DNA of 64,000 bases, from the NCBI GenBank assembly GCA_011316305.1, contig SAUG01000042.1:186001-250000 (forward strand), in the 5' to 3' direction. The position numbers and the translations under genes were made by a program. Of the stretch, positions 1-11,800 are shown one piece after another (positions within the stretch are counted from its first letter, which is position 1; each line of letters opens with the position of its first letter). The notes under the pieces were generated by a model. It did not search any database. It was not told the DNA's origin and worked only from the letters and a program-made list of their open reading frames with translations. This DNA is from Rusavskia elegans (Eukaryota; Ascomycota; Lecanoromycetes; Teloschistales; Teloschistaceae).

Positions 1-40
1 GCGGGAGCATTGGTGGTGTGGAGAATCAGTAGCTGTATAG

Positions 41-2566
41 TGGCCCAGACATCTTTCAGAGCCAGCGGAGCGCTGACAAGGACATCCAGATTTACATTGT
101 CGCCTCGTTCTTCATTTACACCCTGTTCCTCATATCCCTGATCGACACCAAACCTTCCCCAACAGCGGCTCACTTTTCGACATGGATTATAGCTCTTGCA
201 CTAGAGCTAACAATGCTTGGTGCTTCTTTGTCGCTGTATACGGTTGAGCACCGTGAACCCAAAGTGGGAAGTCCAAGAGGCGGCCAATTAGAAAAGGGGG
301 TTACAAATTGGGAAGCAATCGAGATTGTCATTGACATCCTTCGAGTCATCACTCTGCTGGGCCTGATACTCTTTTACTGTCTCTTCATCGCGCTTCGTGC
401 GCTGAAGCAACGGCGAGCAAACCCGAAACAGTCCGGTACCCAAGACGAGACAACAAGCCTTTTGAATGGTCATGTTGTGGAGAACGGTACCGCACAGGGT
501 CATGATTATGGTAGCCAGGATGCCGGATGGGTTAGACCGACTAAGGTTCCTTCGAAGAGCTGGTGGGAATACCTTCGGGGATACAGCCTCTTTTTCCCGT
601 ACCTCTGGCCTGCAAAGTCTCGTCGACTCCAGATCATTGTCGTCATCTGCTTTGTTCTCGTGATGGGGGCGCGAGTCATCAATCTTCTCGTTCCTATCCA
701 GGTAGGTCACATTACGAACATTCTCTCCAGAGAAGAAGGGGAGCAACCAGGTGTGCCTTGGGGCCAGATCTGTCTTTATATCTTCTACAGACTGATGCAA
801 GGGGGAAATGGTGCCATTGGAGCTCTACGCTCAACCCTGTGGGTCCCAGTCTCGCAGTACAGCTACCAAGAGCTTTCAACGGCTAGTTTCGAGCATGTTC
901 ATGGTTTGAGTCTTGACTTCCACCTGGGCAAGAAAACTGGCGAGGTGCTCTCAGCTCTAAGCAAGGGTAGCTCCATCAACACCTTTCTCGAACAGGTCAC
1001 GTTTCAAGTGCTTCCGATGCTGATAGATCTTGGTGTGGCCATCGGATACTTCATGATCGCCTTTGACGCTTACTACGCCCTTGTGGTTACAATCATAACC
1101 TTCGCTTACTTGTATCTCACGATCCGCTTAGCTCAGTGGCGAGCGGAGATCAGGCGAGAAATGGTCAATTCCAGCCGGCAAGAAGACGCTGTGAAGTAAG
1201 TTGCATAGCGCCTTGTTACCGCATCAGCAATTTAATGTGAAATTCCAGGAACGACTCGATGATGTCTTACGAAACCGTCAAATACTTTAATGCCGAGGAT
1301 TACGAGTTCAACCGATATCGCAACGCTGTCAAAGATTACCAAAAAGCAGAGTACAAGGTCCTGATTTCGTTGAACATTATGAACGTATCTCAAAACTTGG
1401 TTTTTACCTTGGGTCTCATGGTGACTTGTTTCATCGCAGCGTACCAGGTCACTACGGGTCAGAAGAAAGTTGGTCAGTTCGTTACACTGCTAACATACAT
1501 GGCTCAGCTCCAAGGACCCCTAAATTACTTTGGCACGTTCTACCGATCCATTCAATCCGCCATGATCAACTCGGAGCGGATGTTGGAACTGTTTAAGGAG
1601 AGGCCCACAGTTGTCGACGAACCAGACGCCCAGCCTCTGCCATCGTGTCAGGGAGAAATTCGGTTCAATGATGTGCAGTTCGCGTATGATCCCCGAAAAC
1701 CTGCCCTACATGGTACGAGCTTTTCTTGTGCTCCAGGCACCACCACAGCTCTTGTCGGAGAGTCTGGCGGAGGAAAATCCACCGTTTTTCGCTTGCTCTT
1801 CCGATTCTACAACATCACTGGAGGAAGCATACAAGTCGACGGGCATGATGTCAAGAGTATCACGATTGACTCTCTCCGCAGACACATTGGGGTGGTACCT
1901 CAGGATACGGTTTTGTTCAATGAAAGCCTAATGTATAATCTCAAATATGCCAATCCATCTGCTACCGACGCGGATGTTTATGCTGCCTGCCGTGCTGCAA
2001 GCATCCACGAAAAGATTCTAGGCTTCCCAGACGGATACAATGCTCGCGTGGGTGAACGTGGTCTCAAGTTGTCAGGCGGAGAAAAACAACGTGTCGCGAT
2101 TGCAAGGACTATCATCAAGGATCCTCGTATCATTCTTCTGGATGAGGCAACGGCAGCTCTGGACAGCGAAACCGAACAGCACATCCAGGAGGCGCTTGAG
2201 AAGCTCTCGCAGGGTCGGACCACGCTGGTGATCGCTCATCGTTTATCGACTATAACGACGGCCGATCAGATACTGGTACTGCATTCGGGCCAGGTTGTTG
2301 AACATGGTACGCATGAAGAACTGTTAGCTCTGAAAGGAAGATATGCCAGCATGTGGCGGAAACAAATTAGGGCACAGAGGGCTGCGGAAGAAGCCAAGCT
2401 GTTGTCAGATAGAGCCGAGAAATTGCGGAAGGAAATTCAAGGCGATGAGAGCAACAGCCAGAGCGAAGACGAGAGAAATGTCATCTCCCAAAGAGATGAT
2501 AGCCAAGCAGCGGCTGGGACCAGTTCAGTCCATAGACACCATGACCTTCCGCACGGTCATCCATAA
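41..2566 (+). CDS. HMT1-type (ABCB6/7-like) half-size ABC transporter, 5' end outside window
   Basis: An ATP-driven membrane exporter of the heavy-metal-tolerance (HMT1/ABCB6) group, usually in the vacuolar or mitochondrial membrane. The visible part runs from about base 41, after a likely acceptor (..ctgtatag), to 1195, then from 1249 to the TAA at 2564-2566. The 53-bp intron 1196-1248 (gtaagt..ccag) joins VK to NDSMMSYETVKYFN, a family hallmark. The N-terminal hydrophobic segments (about 90-410) match the extra TMD0 region of HMT1 proteins. A six-helix ABC membrane domain follows, then the nucleotide-binding domain with Walker A GESGGGKST (about 1757-1783), signature LSGGEKQR (about 2068), Walker B IILLDEAT and the switch IAHR. 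The C-terminal tail is charged and ends histidine-rich (HRHHDLPHGHP). About 824 residues are visible; the first exon(s) are missing. The transported substrate (metal-thiol conjugate, porphyrin or other) cannot be told from sequence. Confidence 0.9.
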
Positions 2567-3151
2567 GTTTGATACAGGGGCAGCGTTCGCCGAGAGGAAG
2601 GGTGCCTACAGACTGCCGTGGGCTACTTGGTCTCGTCAATGTGGGATGTACGAAGTGAAACGGTGACGCCTTATGAAAAGGATCACAACTCGAACACGAT
2701 TACCTTACGACTCGCAGTAATGTTGATGAGGTCTTACCAGGTGGAAGATTACATGGCGTCCAGGTCGTTCGGGCGGATATGGAAAATCAAAAGCTTTCGG
2801 GGTACATAGGAGTAAATAATTAGACCTCTTCCCAACGCCGTAGTTTTAGCCCCCAAGCAGTGACAACGCTCGCAAACGCAATGCAGGAGAGGTGTGCTGA
2901 CCACGAGGCTGAGGGGGATCCTCCCGCCGCCAAGACAAGATCCCGCTAGGCTCGAAACAGCTCAGATCTGGTCGATCTATGGTCCGAGCTCTCTTCCTGA
3001 CGATTGCCACCTTAAGACGTCGTCTCGTCGCCTTGCCATTCGCCAGTTCGCTTGCATTCTGAAATTCTTGGATCTGTGAACAAAGGACAACCTTCCGTCA
3101 CTTGTACCAATTTATATCGTAAAAGATCATCGAACCACGCGAGAGCCGAAG
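2567..3151. other. Intergenic, ABC transporter terminator / photolyase promoter
   Basis: About 585 bp without a supportable gene between two genes on the same strand. It should hold the 3' UTR of the transporter and the promoter of the photolyase. Short open frames here are not conserved-looking. I see no RNA gene or repeat. Confidence 0.6.
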
Positions 3152-4915
3152 ATGCCTCTGATACAAGCCACACTCAATGGAACGAAGCGCAAAAGCAGCC
3201 CACAGTTGGAAGTGTCTGTCAAGAGGAGGAAGAGCGTGGAAGCAGGCTTCAAGGATTCAAGTTCCGAGGAGCAATATAATATCGTCGATCGTCAATTCTA
3301 TCCACCCGAGATGACCAACGAACGATGCGCTCAGTATAATACCAATCGAATCGAACGACCAATGCAGACTTTGAACAGAGCGCAACAAGAGACTGAAGAC
3401 GAGCGTGATTCCATCGATGTCAATCATGCAGTGGTACATTGGTTCAAATGCGATCTGCGAACCTACGATAATAAATCACTACACCTCGCATCCAAGCTAG
3501 CAAAGAGTCATGGAGTTCCTCTCATTTGCTTGCACATCGTCTCGCCGCAAGACTACAAAGCTCATATGACAAGCCCGGTACGAGTCGACTTCGCTTTAAG
3601 AACGCTCGAGGTCCTGAAGGACGATCTTGCTAAGCTGGACATACCTCTCTACGCTGAAATGGTAGAGAAGCGAAAGGCTATTCCAGATCAGATACTGGAC
3701 CTGTGCGAGAGATGGGGCGCAAGTCATCTTTTCTGCAACGTAGAATACGAAGTTGATGAGTTACGGAGGGAAGCTCTGATGACCAGGAAAGGCCTAGAAA
3801 GAGGTATCGCTTTCACCGCGGTACATGACACCTGCGTCGTGGCCCCAGGAGAATTAGCAAACGGCACCGGCGGTCAATACGCAGTATATTCCCCTTGGTA
3901 TCGTGCGTGGGTTGCTTATATACATCGACATCCTCAGCAGCTTCAGACTTTTGATACTCCGTCGCCGAATCCAACAGCTTCTCGTCAAGATTTCAAAGAT
4001 ATTTTCGACAGTAGGATACCAGAGGCTCCAGAGAATAAGAGGCTGACGGAAGAGGAGAAGACAAGGTTTCGGAGCATGTGGCCACCAGGCGAACATGAAG
4101 CGCACGAAAGACTCGACAAATTCCTGAAAGAGAAGGCGGAGAAATACAAAGACACCAGGAACTTCCCTGCCGCGAACGCTACGGCCATGCTCAGCGTACA
4201 CTTTTCATCTGGCACACTCAGCGCCAGGACGGCCGTTGCACGAGCACGAGACGCCAATAGCACTGATGCACTCGATGGTGGCCACATTGGTATCAAGGGC
4301 TGGATATCTGAAATTGCATGGAGAGACTTCTACAAGCATGTCCTCGTCAATTGGCCTTATGTCTGCATGAACAAACCCTTCAAGCCTGAATACACGAACA
4401 TCAGATGGGAATACGATGAAGCCCTCTTCCAGAAGTGGTGTACAGGACAAACCGGCTTCCCATTCATCGACGCCGCAATGCGTCAACTCAACCACATGGG
4501 ATACATGCATAACCGCGCCCGCATGGGTGTTGCCTCCTTCCTCGCTAAGGACTTGCTCATCGATTGGCGTCGCGGCGAGCGGTATTTCATGGAACATCTC
4601 ATCGACGGAGATTTTGCATCCAACAATGGGGGATGGGGTTTCAGTGCAAGCACAGGGGTAGATCCTCAACCTTATTTCAGGATCTTCAACCCGCATCTGC
4701 AGGGTGAGAAATTCGATCCTGATGGGGAGTATATCCGAAAATGGGTACCTGAACTTGCGAATGTGCGTGGCAAGGCCATCCACGATCCGTATGATAGGGG
4801 ATCGGAGCGGGAGGCGAAAATGAATGGTTATCCGAGGGCTTGTGTTGAGCACAAGGCTAGTCGAGCTCGAGCCCTGGCGAGGTATAAGGAGGGTTTGGGA
4901 AGAGATACGGCGTGA
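3152..4915 (+). CDS. phr1: Class I CPD photolyase (DNA repair)
   Basis: A light-dependent flavoenzyme that splits cyclobutane pyrimidine dimers, acting in nucleus and/or mitochondria. It is a single exon of 587 residues. The first 85 residues are polar and basic with nuclear-signal-like clusters (TKRKSS, KRRKS). The antenna-binding alpha/beta domain begins near residue 89 (VHWFKCDLRTYDN). The FAD-binding helical domain covers roughly residues 310-580 and carries the family motifs WISEIAWRDFYKHVL, TGFPFIDAAMRQL, GYMHNRARM, DLLIDWRRGE, DGDFASNNGGWGF and NPHLQGEKFD. The last set, with NGGWGF, points to class I CPD photolyase rather than a 6-4 photolyase or DASH cryptochrome. The ATG at 3152 is the first in frame and gives a length usual for fungal Phr1 proteins. 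Regulation by light is expected for the family but no specific element was identified upstream. Confidence 0.94.
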   Translation: MPLIQATLNGTKRKSSPQLEVSVKRRKSVEAGFKDSSSEEQYNIVDRQFYPPEMTNERCAQYNTNRIERPMQTLNRAQQETEDERDSIDVNHAVVHWFKCDLRTYDNKSLHLASKLAKSHGVPLICLHIVSPQDYKAHMTSPVRVDFALRTLEVLKDDLAKLDIPLYAEMVEKRKAIPDQILDLCERWGASHLFCNVEYEVDELRREALMTRKGLERGIAFTAVHDTCVVAPGELANGTGGQYAVYSPWYRAWVAYIHRHPQQLQTFDTPSPNPTASRQDFKDIFDSRIPEAPENKRLTEEEKTRFRSMWPPGEHEAHERLDKFLKEKAEKYKDTRNFPAANATAMLSVHFSSGTLSARTAVARARDANSTDALDGGHIGIKGWISEIAWRDFYKHVLVNWPYVCMNKPFKPEYTNIRWEYDEALFQKWCTGQTGFPFIDAAMRQLNHMGYMHNRARMGVASFLAKDLLIDWRRGERYFMEHLIDGDFASNNGGWGFSASTGVDPQPYFRIFNPHLQGEKFDPDGEYIRKWVPELANVRGKAIHDPYDRGSEREAKMNGYPRACVEHKASRARALARYKEGLGRDTA

Positions 4916-5207
4916 CAAAATATGAGTTGGCCCCACAGCTGGAATGATGAGAAGCCCCAAAAGAGAATAAATCGCAACTTCTTTCGATTGGGTGAAACCT
5001 TACTACTCCAAAGCAGGTCACAAGCCGTACAACTTAAACAGCTACAGCGACCAATCTGGAATGGATCATTCGGTATATAATAATATCTACCGTCCTCCAG
5101 ATCAACCCTCCCCAATCCTAACAACACGCCACCATCGTAGCCATCTTCGCAAGCAAAACACCAAACCCCCATCCCATTAAAATCAACCAACCGCCCAACC
5201 CAAATCC
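4916..5207. other. Intergenic, convergent 3' ends
   Basis: About 290 bp between the photolyase stop and the stop of the small minus-strand gene. It is AT-richer in the middle and C-rich at its right end. No gene seen. Confidence 0.5.
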
Positions 5208-5537
5208 CTACCTCCCCCTCCCCCTCCCCCTCGGCCTCGCCTGCTCCTCCTCAACAACCCTCGCCCTCTCCCTCGCCGCCTCCTCAAGAATCCCCTGCGT
5301 ATGCCGGCTATCAACACCCCGTTCAATCACCCGACAATACGCCTCATCCATATCCTCCTCCATCTGTTCATAGAACACTCTTGTCCTGACGGGATCGTAC
5401 GGCTGCCGGAAATGTTTCTGCAGGATCCGGATGATCTGGTACATTGGGATTTGGGTGTAGTAGCACAGGACGATGAGCCATTCGAGGGGGTTCCCGCCGT
5501 CGGGCACGGTGCTGATTTGGCGGGTTACGATGGCCAT
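5208..5537 (-). CDS. Small hypothetical protein, 109 aa
   Basis: Not recognised as a named family. The single-exon frame encodes 109 residues and looks coding: a hydrophobic stretch near residues 17-40 (PLEWLIVLCYYTQIPMYQII) is followed by an amphipathic, charged, helix-prone region (QMEEDMDEAY, EEAARERARVVEEEQ) and an Arg/Gly/Pro tail (RPRGRGRGR) made from a CCCCCT-type repeat at 5,214-5,232. Composition and codon use resemble a real protein more than the low-complexity frames next to it. The ATG at 5535-5537 lies in a favourable ccaaATGG context. It is convergent with the photolyase gene. A short membrane-associated or adaptor role is possible but unsupported. An upstream exon cannot be excluded. 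Confidence 0.5.
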   Translation of the reverse strand: MAIVTRQISTVPDGGNPLEWLIVLCYYTQIPMYQIIRILQKHFRQPYDPVRTRVFYEQMEEDMDEAYCRVIERGVDSRHTQGILEEAARERARVVEEEQARPRGRGRGR

Positions 5538-6831
5538 TTGGGCGGGGTTTTTTTTGTGGATGGATGGATGTACGGATTATGTGCTGGTGATTTGGGATCG
5601 AGATTGGTGGGGTTGGGTATTGTGAGGTGTTTTTCTCTTTTTTTGGGGGGGGGGGGAAGAGGTGGTGGTGGATGTGGAGAACGGATTATATTTGGCGATA
5701 TGGGGGAACCAACATATTGAGAACATGTAGCGAAAAGTAAAGGAACCTTTTATAGGGATAGGAGAAGAAAGAGTCTCTGTTGCGTATGTATGTTATGTAT
5801 ATACTTTGCATGACTCACCACAACAGATTCCACCACCGAATGAACGAGGATCGCTGGAACCGGGGAGACTAGTAAATTCTGTGTAACGAAAGCAGCACGT
5901 ACTCCAATCAAGAGGACAAGACCAGCCTCACGCACTTACCGTTTTTTTCCCTCCAAAGGCATGGAAGATAGAGGCGGCATCGAATTGCCAAAACCCCCTT
6001 CAGCATACTTAAAAAATCCCGAACAAATTCCCCCCACCCCCATCACCCTCTTTTCACCGCATATAAAAACTCCCCCTCTCCTCTCCAAAGAAAGGCATTT
6101 CAGAACTATCCCCCGTCCGTTTCGGCCCCGAGTTCAAGTCCCTTTCCTTCCTTCCCTCCTTCCCTCCCCCACACAAGAGAAGAAGCAAAAGCACCTCGAT
6201 CAGAAGACTCTCGCAGAGGTCTCATGTATCGCGCCGATCTTTATACCTTTCCATCCATCATCATTACCACCCTATCAAAATAATGCCGCCAGTATATTTA
6301 TGTGTCATGGAAAATAAAAATGGAATTGCTGCATCATTTTCTAGTAGGGTTGGGGTCTTTGTTTTTGATGGGTTGGGAGGGAGGGAGGGAGAGAAGCGGG
6401 CAGGGCAGGGCAGAGCAGGGCAGTATAGGGTAGTGAGCGAGTTGAGTTGAAAAGGAAAAGGTGTGGTGTGTGGGGGGGAGTATGTTTTGTTGTGAAAAGA
6501 GGGGCGAATGGGCGAAATGGAAAGCTTATTGTGATATGAGGGGTGGAAATGTGACTTAAGGCAGGGGATAGGATGGTACGGTGTTATGAGGTTTTTGGGC
6601 ATAGTTGGGGAAGGAGAAGAAGGAGGAGAAGGGGAGGAAGAACAGTACATAGTGCACATATAGGTTGCCATATACACAATACATCATCACAGACTGGACT
6701 CGAAAAACTTATTCCTTCGTCACGTATAGACCTCATGGAAATTGTTGAGGCTGAGATCGAGAAGAGAATTATGACGATTCGAGTCTTTTGGATGGCGGTC
6801 ATGTTCTGGCAATGTGTTGTGTTTGGCACTG
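5538..6831. other. Intergenic, rich in simple repeats
   Basis: About 1.3 kb with no supportable gene. It contains homopolymer and simple-sequence tracts: a G run near 5,646-5,656, CCTT repeats near 6,150, GGGA/GGAG repeats near 6,380-6,400 and an AGG-rich purine tract near 6,610-6,640. Translated frames across it are low complexity (for example Ser/Pro-rich on the minus strand), so none is called. It probably holds the promoter of the minus-strand small gene. Confidence 0.6.
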
Positions 6832-8160
6832 TTACGTATCATCCTCGAGGAAAATGGATAACTGGTCGACCGTTTCTTGATGATGGCTGAAGGTGACGTT
6901 CTTTGCAGCAGCGGCTAGCAAGGTGCTGGTATCCAGATCGTGCCATTGTGAAATTTGCGGTGAGTTTACCTGGGTGGCGGTACCTTGCGGGGTCGATGCA
7001 AACCCGGAATTCAATAAGAAGCATAGATGATGGTGTATGCCGGGAAAGAATCCTTCAATAGCCCCTGAAGCTGCCTGTACTATGCCAATCAGGTAGGAGC
7101 TGGAAATTGAAGAGTGGATCGATAAAGAGTCCAGCTCTGGTGGAGTTATGAAAGAGTCTATATCGACTTTGGTCGGAAGTTGTGTCGCAGGCAGCAAAAG
7201 GTCCAAGGATGGCTCCATCATAGCTAAGGGTTGGATGTTCTGTATTGAGGCGGTCCTATTTTCGCTCTGTCCGCTGTCTGTTTGATCTGGTACGCGGCCG
7301 CCTCCTTTGGCAAGTAACCTGTCGAGCTGGTTGCCGGTCAATAAGGCCCTCTCGATTATGACGATGCAGGTAGACGCCAGCGGGAAGACCACATCAGGAT
7401 ATTGTACAATATCAAGAACCCGAACATACGCAGGCACCCTAGACAATAGCCGTGCGACGAAGGACATGACAGGAGGCAAGGAGCTGTCGTCTAATGACAC
7501 AAACCGGGGAAGAAGTCCTTACCTCTGAGGATAGTCCAGGCCTAAAGATACCTCCTAGCCTAAGGCATTGTTAGCACGCAAATCTTACGTGCATTCAGTA
7601 CTTGGTCCTGATGATCGTGAAGATAGATACCTTTCTGTGATGCAAGGCCTTCCAATCTGAAGGCCCAAGTCCATCAGGTCATCTAGTTGGAAAGTCAGGA
7701 TCAGGATGGAGCAACAGCAACTGTTTCATTGGTTGCAGGTAGAATGCTTGATCATCCTCAGGGGATCCTACCTTCAGCATCAGCATCGAACATAGCATCC
7801 AACATGACCTCGGAGACGGGCTCGGGAGGAGGCCCCCCGCCATCACTGGGCCCCGAAGGTGCTCCTGCATTCGGAAAATACAGTCTGGTAATCGTCATCG
7901 TCACTAATTCGAGAAGGATAGCTGGCGGACCCGTCGGATTCGGCCTCGGCACGGGCAGGTGCTTGAGCTTGCGGAGGCTGAAAAGCGACGAAAAGGCAAT
8001 TGCGAGAAAAGCGAGAGCAGTTATAGCATGGATAAGTCTTACTACATCGCAGCTTCCGTCTTCGGCATTCGAAGCAGCTGTTGATTACTCTTTGTCGACG
8101 CCGAGACTTTGGAGCGTGTTGCGTGTTTGCGGGCGAAAGGCGGTTATTGGGAGTCGCCAT
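6832..8160 (-). CDS. Zn(II)2Cys6 transcription factor, probably damaged (frameshift and missing middle region)
   Basis: The ATG at 8158-8160 opens a frame with a clear fungal binuclear zinc cluster, CFECRRRKLRC followed by YPCYNCSRFSRNC, residues about 29-55. Downstream, family-like segments can be joined by plausible introns: donor at 7771 to acceptor at 7683, linking DAMFDADAE to DDLMDLGLQIG; then donor at 7630 to acceptor at 7560 (branch tgctaac), giving ITERLGGIFRPGLSSE, which resembles the (M/L)TERIGG(F/L)FRP region of one C6 regulator family. Two things do not fit. The zinc-cluster exon and the DAMFDADAE exon are one base out of frame near 7,880 with no credible intron between them. The last frame (about 7,515-6,832) follows too soon, so most of the expected fungal regulatory domain is absent. 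I infer a decaying gene or pseudogene; a sequencing indel is the alternative. Confidence 0.6.
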
Positions 8161-8828
8161 GGTTTTGAATTGATGGAGGGTGGCACAAAAGTCTTCAGTT
8201 CAAGATGATGTTGAGACAACGCATGAAGGAATGTATTGCTCTAAACGAAACCGTTCTAGGAAAGTGCTGATATCAAGAAGGCCGAGCATCCGGTGCGACC
8301 AGGAGCTGAAAGAGTAGCGCTGACTTACGAGCGTTGGAACCAGAATGGCACGTACCCGTATACTCAGGCGGGTAGCTCGCACTATTGGGCAGGGCGAAGG
8401 TATATCTCTAGCCGGTTCAAAGAGAATCAAAACTACATGAGTTTTACGCTAGGTGGCCTCGTAGGGTTAAGGAAGACATGACGGTAGCGCAGTTGGCTGG
8501 AAGAAGGTGAAACTGGATAGCAGTACTCTGTACCTTATCAGCCCGAGCTACAGCCCTTGTCTGGCTGTCACTCCATCATTACTAACATCTCAGGGGCCGT
8601 GGGAGTAGGGATTTTTCAGCCCCCGATCATAACTATGCTGCACATAGATGCTATTCGCTAAAGCACACAAAAGGGGGCCCAGGATGAACAAAGGGACCGC
8701 TTGCACCGCCCCATTTCCGTGGTCCATAATCCACCATTCACCGGTTACTGTTACAACGACAACGCGTAAGGGCTATATTTATTGCCCGCCATGGTCCATC
8801 GTCGCTTGCGGCCACCGATCGAGCCGTC
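8161..8828. other. Intergenic
   Basis: About 670 bp between the upstream side of the Zn2Cys6 gene and the 3' end of SWR1. Only short unconvincing frames are present; I see no RNA gene. Confidence 0.5.
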
Positions 8829-11800
8829 TCAGCGCTTTCGGATTCCAGGCTCAGCCCCTTTTTTCGACTTCTTTTTGCTCTTGTCAACGGCCGGCTGCAC
8901 CGGAACGTCTTTGACTTCCCATTGAACCAAGCGAAGCATGTACTCTTCCACACTGGCCCCTTCTTCTTCTTCTTCCTCTTCCTCTTCACCGCCAGCTTCT
9001 AAACCAGCGGCTGGTGTAGCGAGTCCCGATTGAGCTGCATCAAGTGTCGTTGTACGCTCCACTCGCTTCGATAGGCTCGAAGGCGGCGGCATCAGTTCAC
9101 CAGGAGTCGGCGGACCTGATGTCTTGGGTGTTACTCCGTCGCCGTTGCCAGGCACTGCTTTCTCGTCGAAGTCGGCGGCGTCGGTTTGCACCAGCTCCTT
9201 CTCCGCGTTTCGTGCTGCAACAATGTCTTCCTGATCCTCGGCTTGCTCGAATACCTTGCCACTGATACGCCCACCGAGGACCCGGTCCATGGCTGCATCG
9301 GCTTCGGCGTCTCCGCTGTACCCTTCATCTTCAAACACATCCTTTGGCCCAACCTTGTCGAAGTAGTCGGTCGTGAACTCTCCTTCCTGAATGACGACGT
9401 CGTCGAGCATGCGCTTTTGGTTCGCTTTTCGGAGGATGTTGGCTTCAATTGTATGCTCACTGACGAACCGGTAGATGTGCACATCGCGGGTTTGCCCAAT
9501 GCGATGGCAGCGATCCTGACATTGTTTGTCCATGGCTGGATTCCAGTCAAGATCGTAGAAGATCACCGAATCCGCCCCGGTCAAGTTGATCCCCAACCCT
9601 CCCGACCGCGAAGAAAGGATGAAGACTAAAATACGTGGGTCGTTGTTGAACCGTTCGGTCAGTATCTGGCGCTGTTCGATTTTGGTCTGACCATCAAGAC
9701 GAAGATAGCGGTGGCCATGGATGTTAAGAAACTGCTCAAGAATGTCCAGCACCTTGGTCATTTGCGTGAAGATCAGAGCTCGGTGGCCGCCAGATTGCAA
9801 ATTTCGAAGTAGACTGTCAAGACGCTGAAGCTTGCCACAATCATATTGTAGAAGTCGTTTGTCAGGGAAAGCAATCGACAATCGCATACGAGCTTCATGC
9901 AAAGGATCGTCTGGGTACACCCGCTGCACATTTCGAACAGCCTCTACACCTTTCCTTGAGAGCACGAGTGGTGCCAAATCGGAGGCGGCGACAGCTGGAG
10001 TGACGCAAGCGAATTTCTGAATTGTTGTTTCCATGGCGTACGACCGCTCCGGGAGCGTTGGGACCATTGCAGCAAGGGCAGACGATGACTCAGTCCACCA
10101 GTTACTCAAATCCGCTCTTCGCTGAGGTCGGCGCCCCATAGGCAATCTATTGGGACCCAACGTCAAGCGGTCGACTAGGCTGTTGCTATACAATGGTCGC
10201 CGCTGACTTCTTAAGCTGGTCAAGTAAGCAGCATGTCGAAGTTCTTCGAACCTTGCCCGCCTAGCAGCGTTCTCCATGTGAATCATCAGTGTGCTCTCGA
10301 CGGTACGGCCATCAAAAGTCCCGGACTGGTCGATACGGCCCCACTGCTGGCTTGTCAGCTGCCTTAGAGTGCCCAAGGCCCCAAGCCGCTGCTTCTGGAT
10401 TGTATCTAGGGCGGATGGTTGCTCATTAGACCCAGGGAGAAGGTTTATTACATTCAGATCAACCCTCGTCATGGGGTGTTCGTGTAGCAAGCGGCGTCGG
10501 ACAAGTAGCTCCTTGATCTCAAAGTCTGCCACAGCTGACTTGGGCATCGCGAAAGACGTCACAATCTGCCGCGTCTCGAAAAGATCTGGGTGGTTGCAAA
10601 CCTTGCGCAGCTGCATTAAACAGTTGATGATAGAGAGGTAGTTGCCAGAAGCCAGGGTCTCTCGTGTCTGGGCCCTCGACATGAAGCCATCGTAGAGGTA
10701 GCGCTGGCGCTTTGAGAGTCTGCAGTATACTACGTGCTCGTATTTTCCAGGCATTTGTTTCTCCACATCTGCTTTAAGCCGCCGAAGCAGGTACGGCCTC
10801 AGGACCTTATGAAGCTTTGTGACAATGGCCCTGGCTTCATCATCCATGGTATCGCGGCCATGCTCCAGAATCTGCTCTACCGGTTTTCGAAACCAGTTGG
10901 AGAACTCCTGTAGGTCCGCAAAACCGCCGATACCAGTACTAGCACTGTCGGCTGGCATGAGAAAGAAGAGCAAGGACCAGAGCTCGGTAAGGTTGTTCTG
11001 CAATGGCGTCCCAGTGAGAAGCAACCGCGCTCTGGTATTGAAGGTCAGAAGGGTTTGCCACCTTTTGGATCGAAAGTTTTTGATATTATGAGCTTCATCG
11101 AGGACCATAAATTGCCACTCCCTGCGCTTGAAGACCTGATCGTCCTTGAGAGCCAGTTGGTACGAAGTAATCCACACGTTCCACTTGTCACTGTTCGATA
11201 TCCAACCCTGGCGTTTCTGCTTGCGCTCCTCCTGCGTCCCGTAGTAAGTCAAGACCTTGAACCCCGGAAGAAATTTCTTGAATTCCATTTCCCAATTCAG
11301 CATAACGCTCGTGGGCACCACGATCAGATGCGGACCCCAGATTTCGTGCTCGACGGCAAGATGGGCAAGAAGCGAGATGGTTTGTATGGTTTTTCCGAGG
11401 CCCATCTCATCAGCAAGGATTCCATTGGTGCCGTTGGCGTAAAGCCCCGCAAGCCAATCCAAACCAAAATGCTGATATTCTCGAAGGGTACCACGGAGCA
11501 AAGACGGAATGGGAGTCCTCAGAGGCTTAGTCGATACGGGGGTGGTTGGCAGCGAATGGTCATGGCCATGGTCCACCGAGTCAACGTTCATCATGTGCTG
11601 AAGAGGACTCTGCTCGCTGGTTTCCTTCGCTAATACCGTCTCGAGAGTCTCGGTGGCCAGTTCCTCGCTGTTACTTGCCGAGGGGGTTGGAACTTGAGCG
11701 GCATCTGGAATTGGCGCCGCTTCGTCCTCCCTTTGCGGTTGCGTGGGGGAAATCTCAAGCTGCTCCTGCGCTGCTAGTAGTTCTTTCTGGGTGATGAAGC

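Noticed and set aside
6264..6677. 137-codon minus-strand frame upstream of the small hypothetical gene
   Set aside because: It is low complexity (Ser/Pro/His from purine tracts), with no signal, domain or splice signals.
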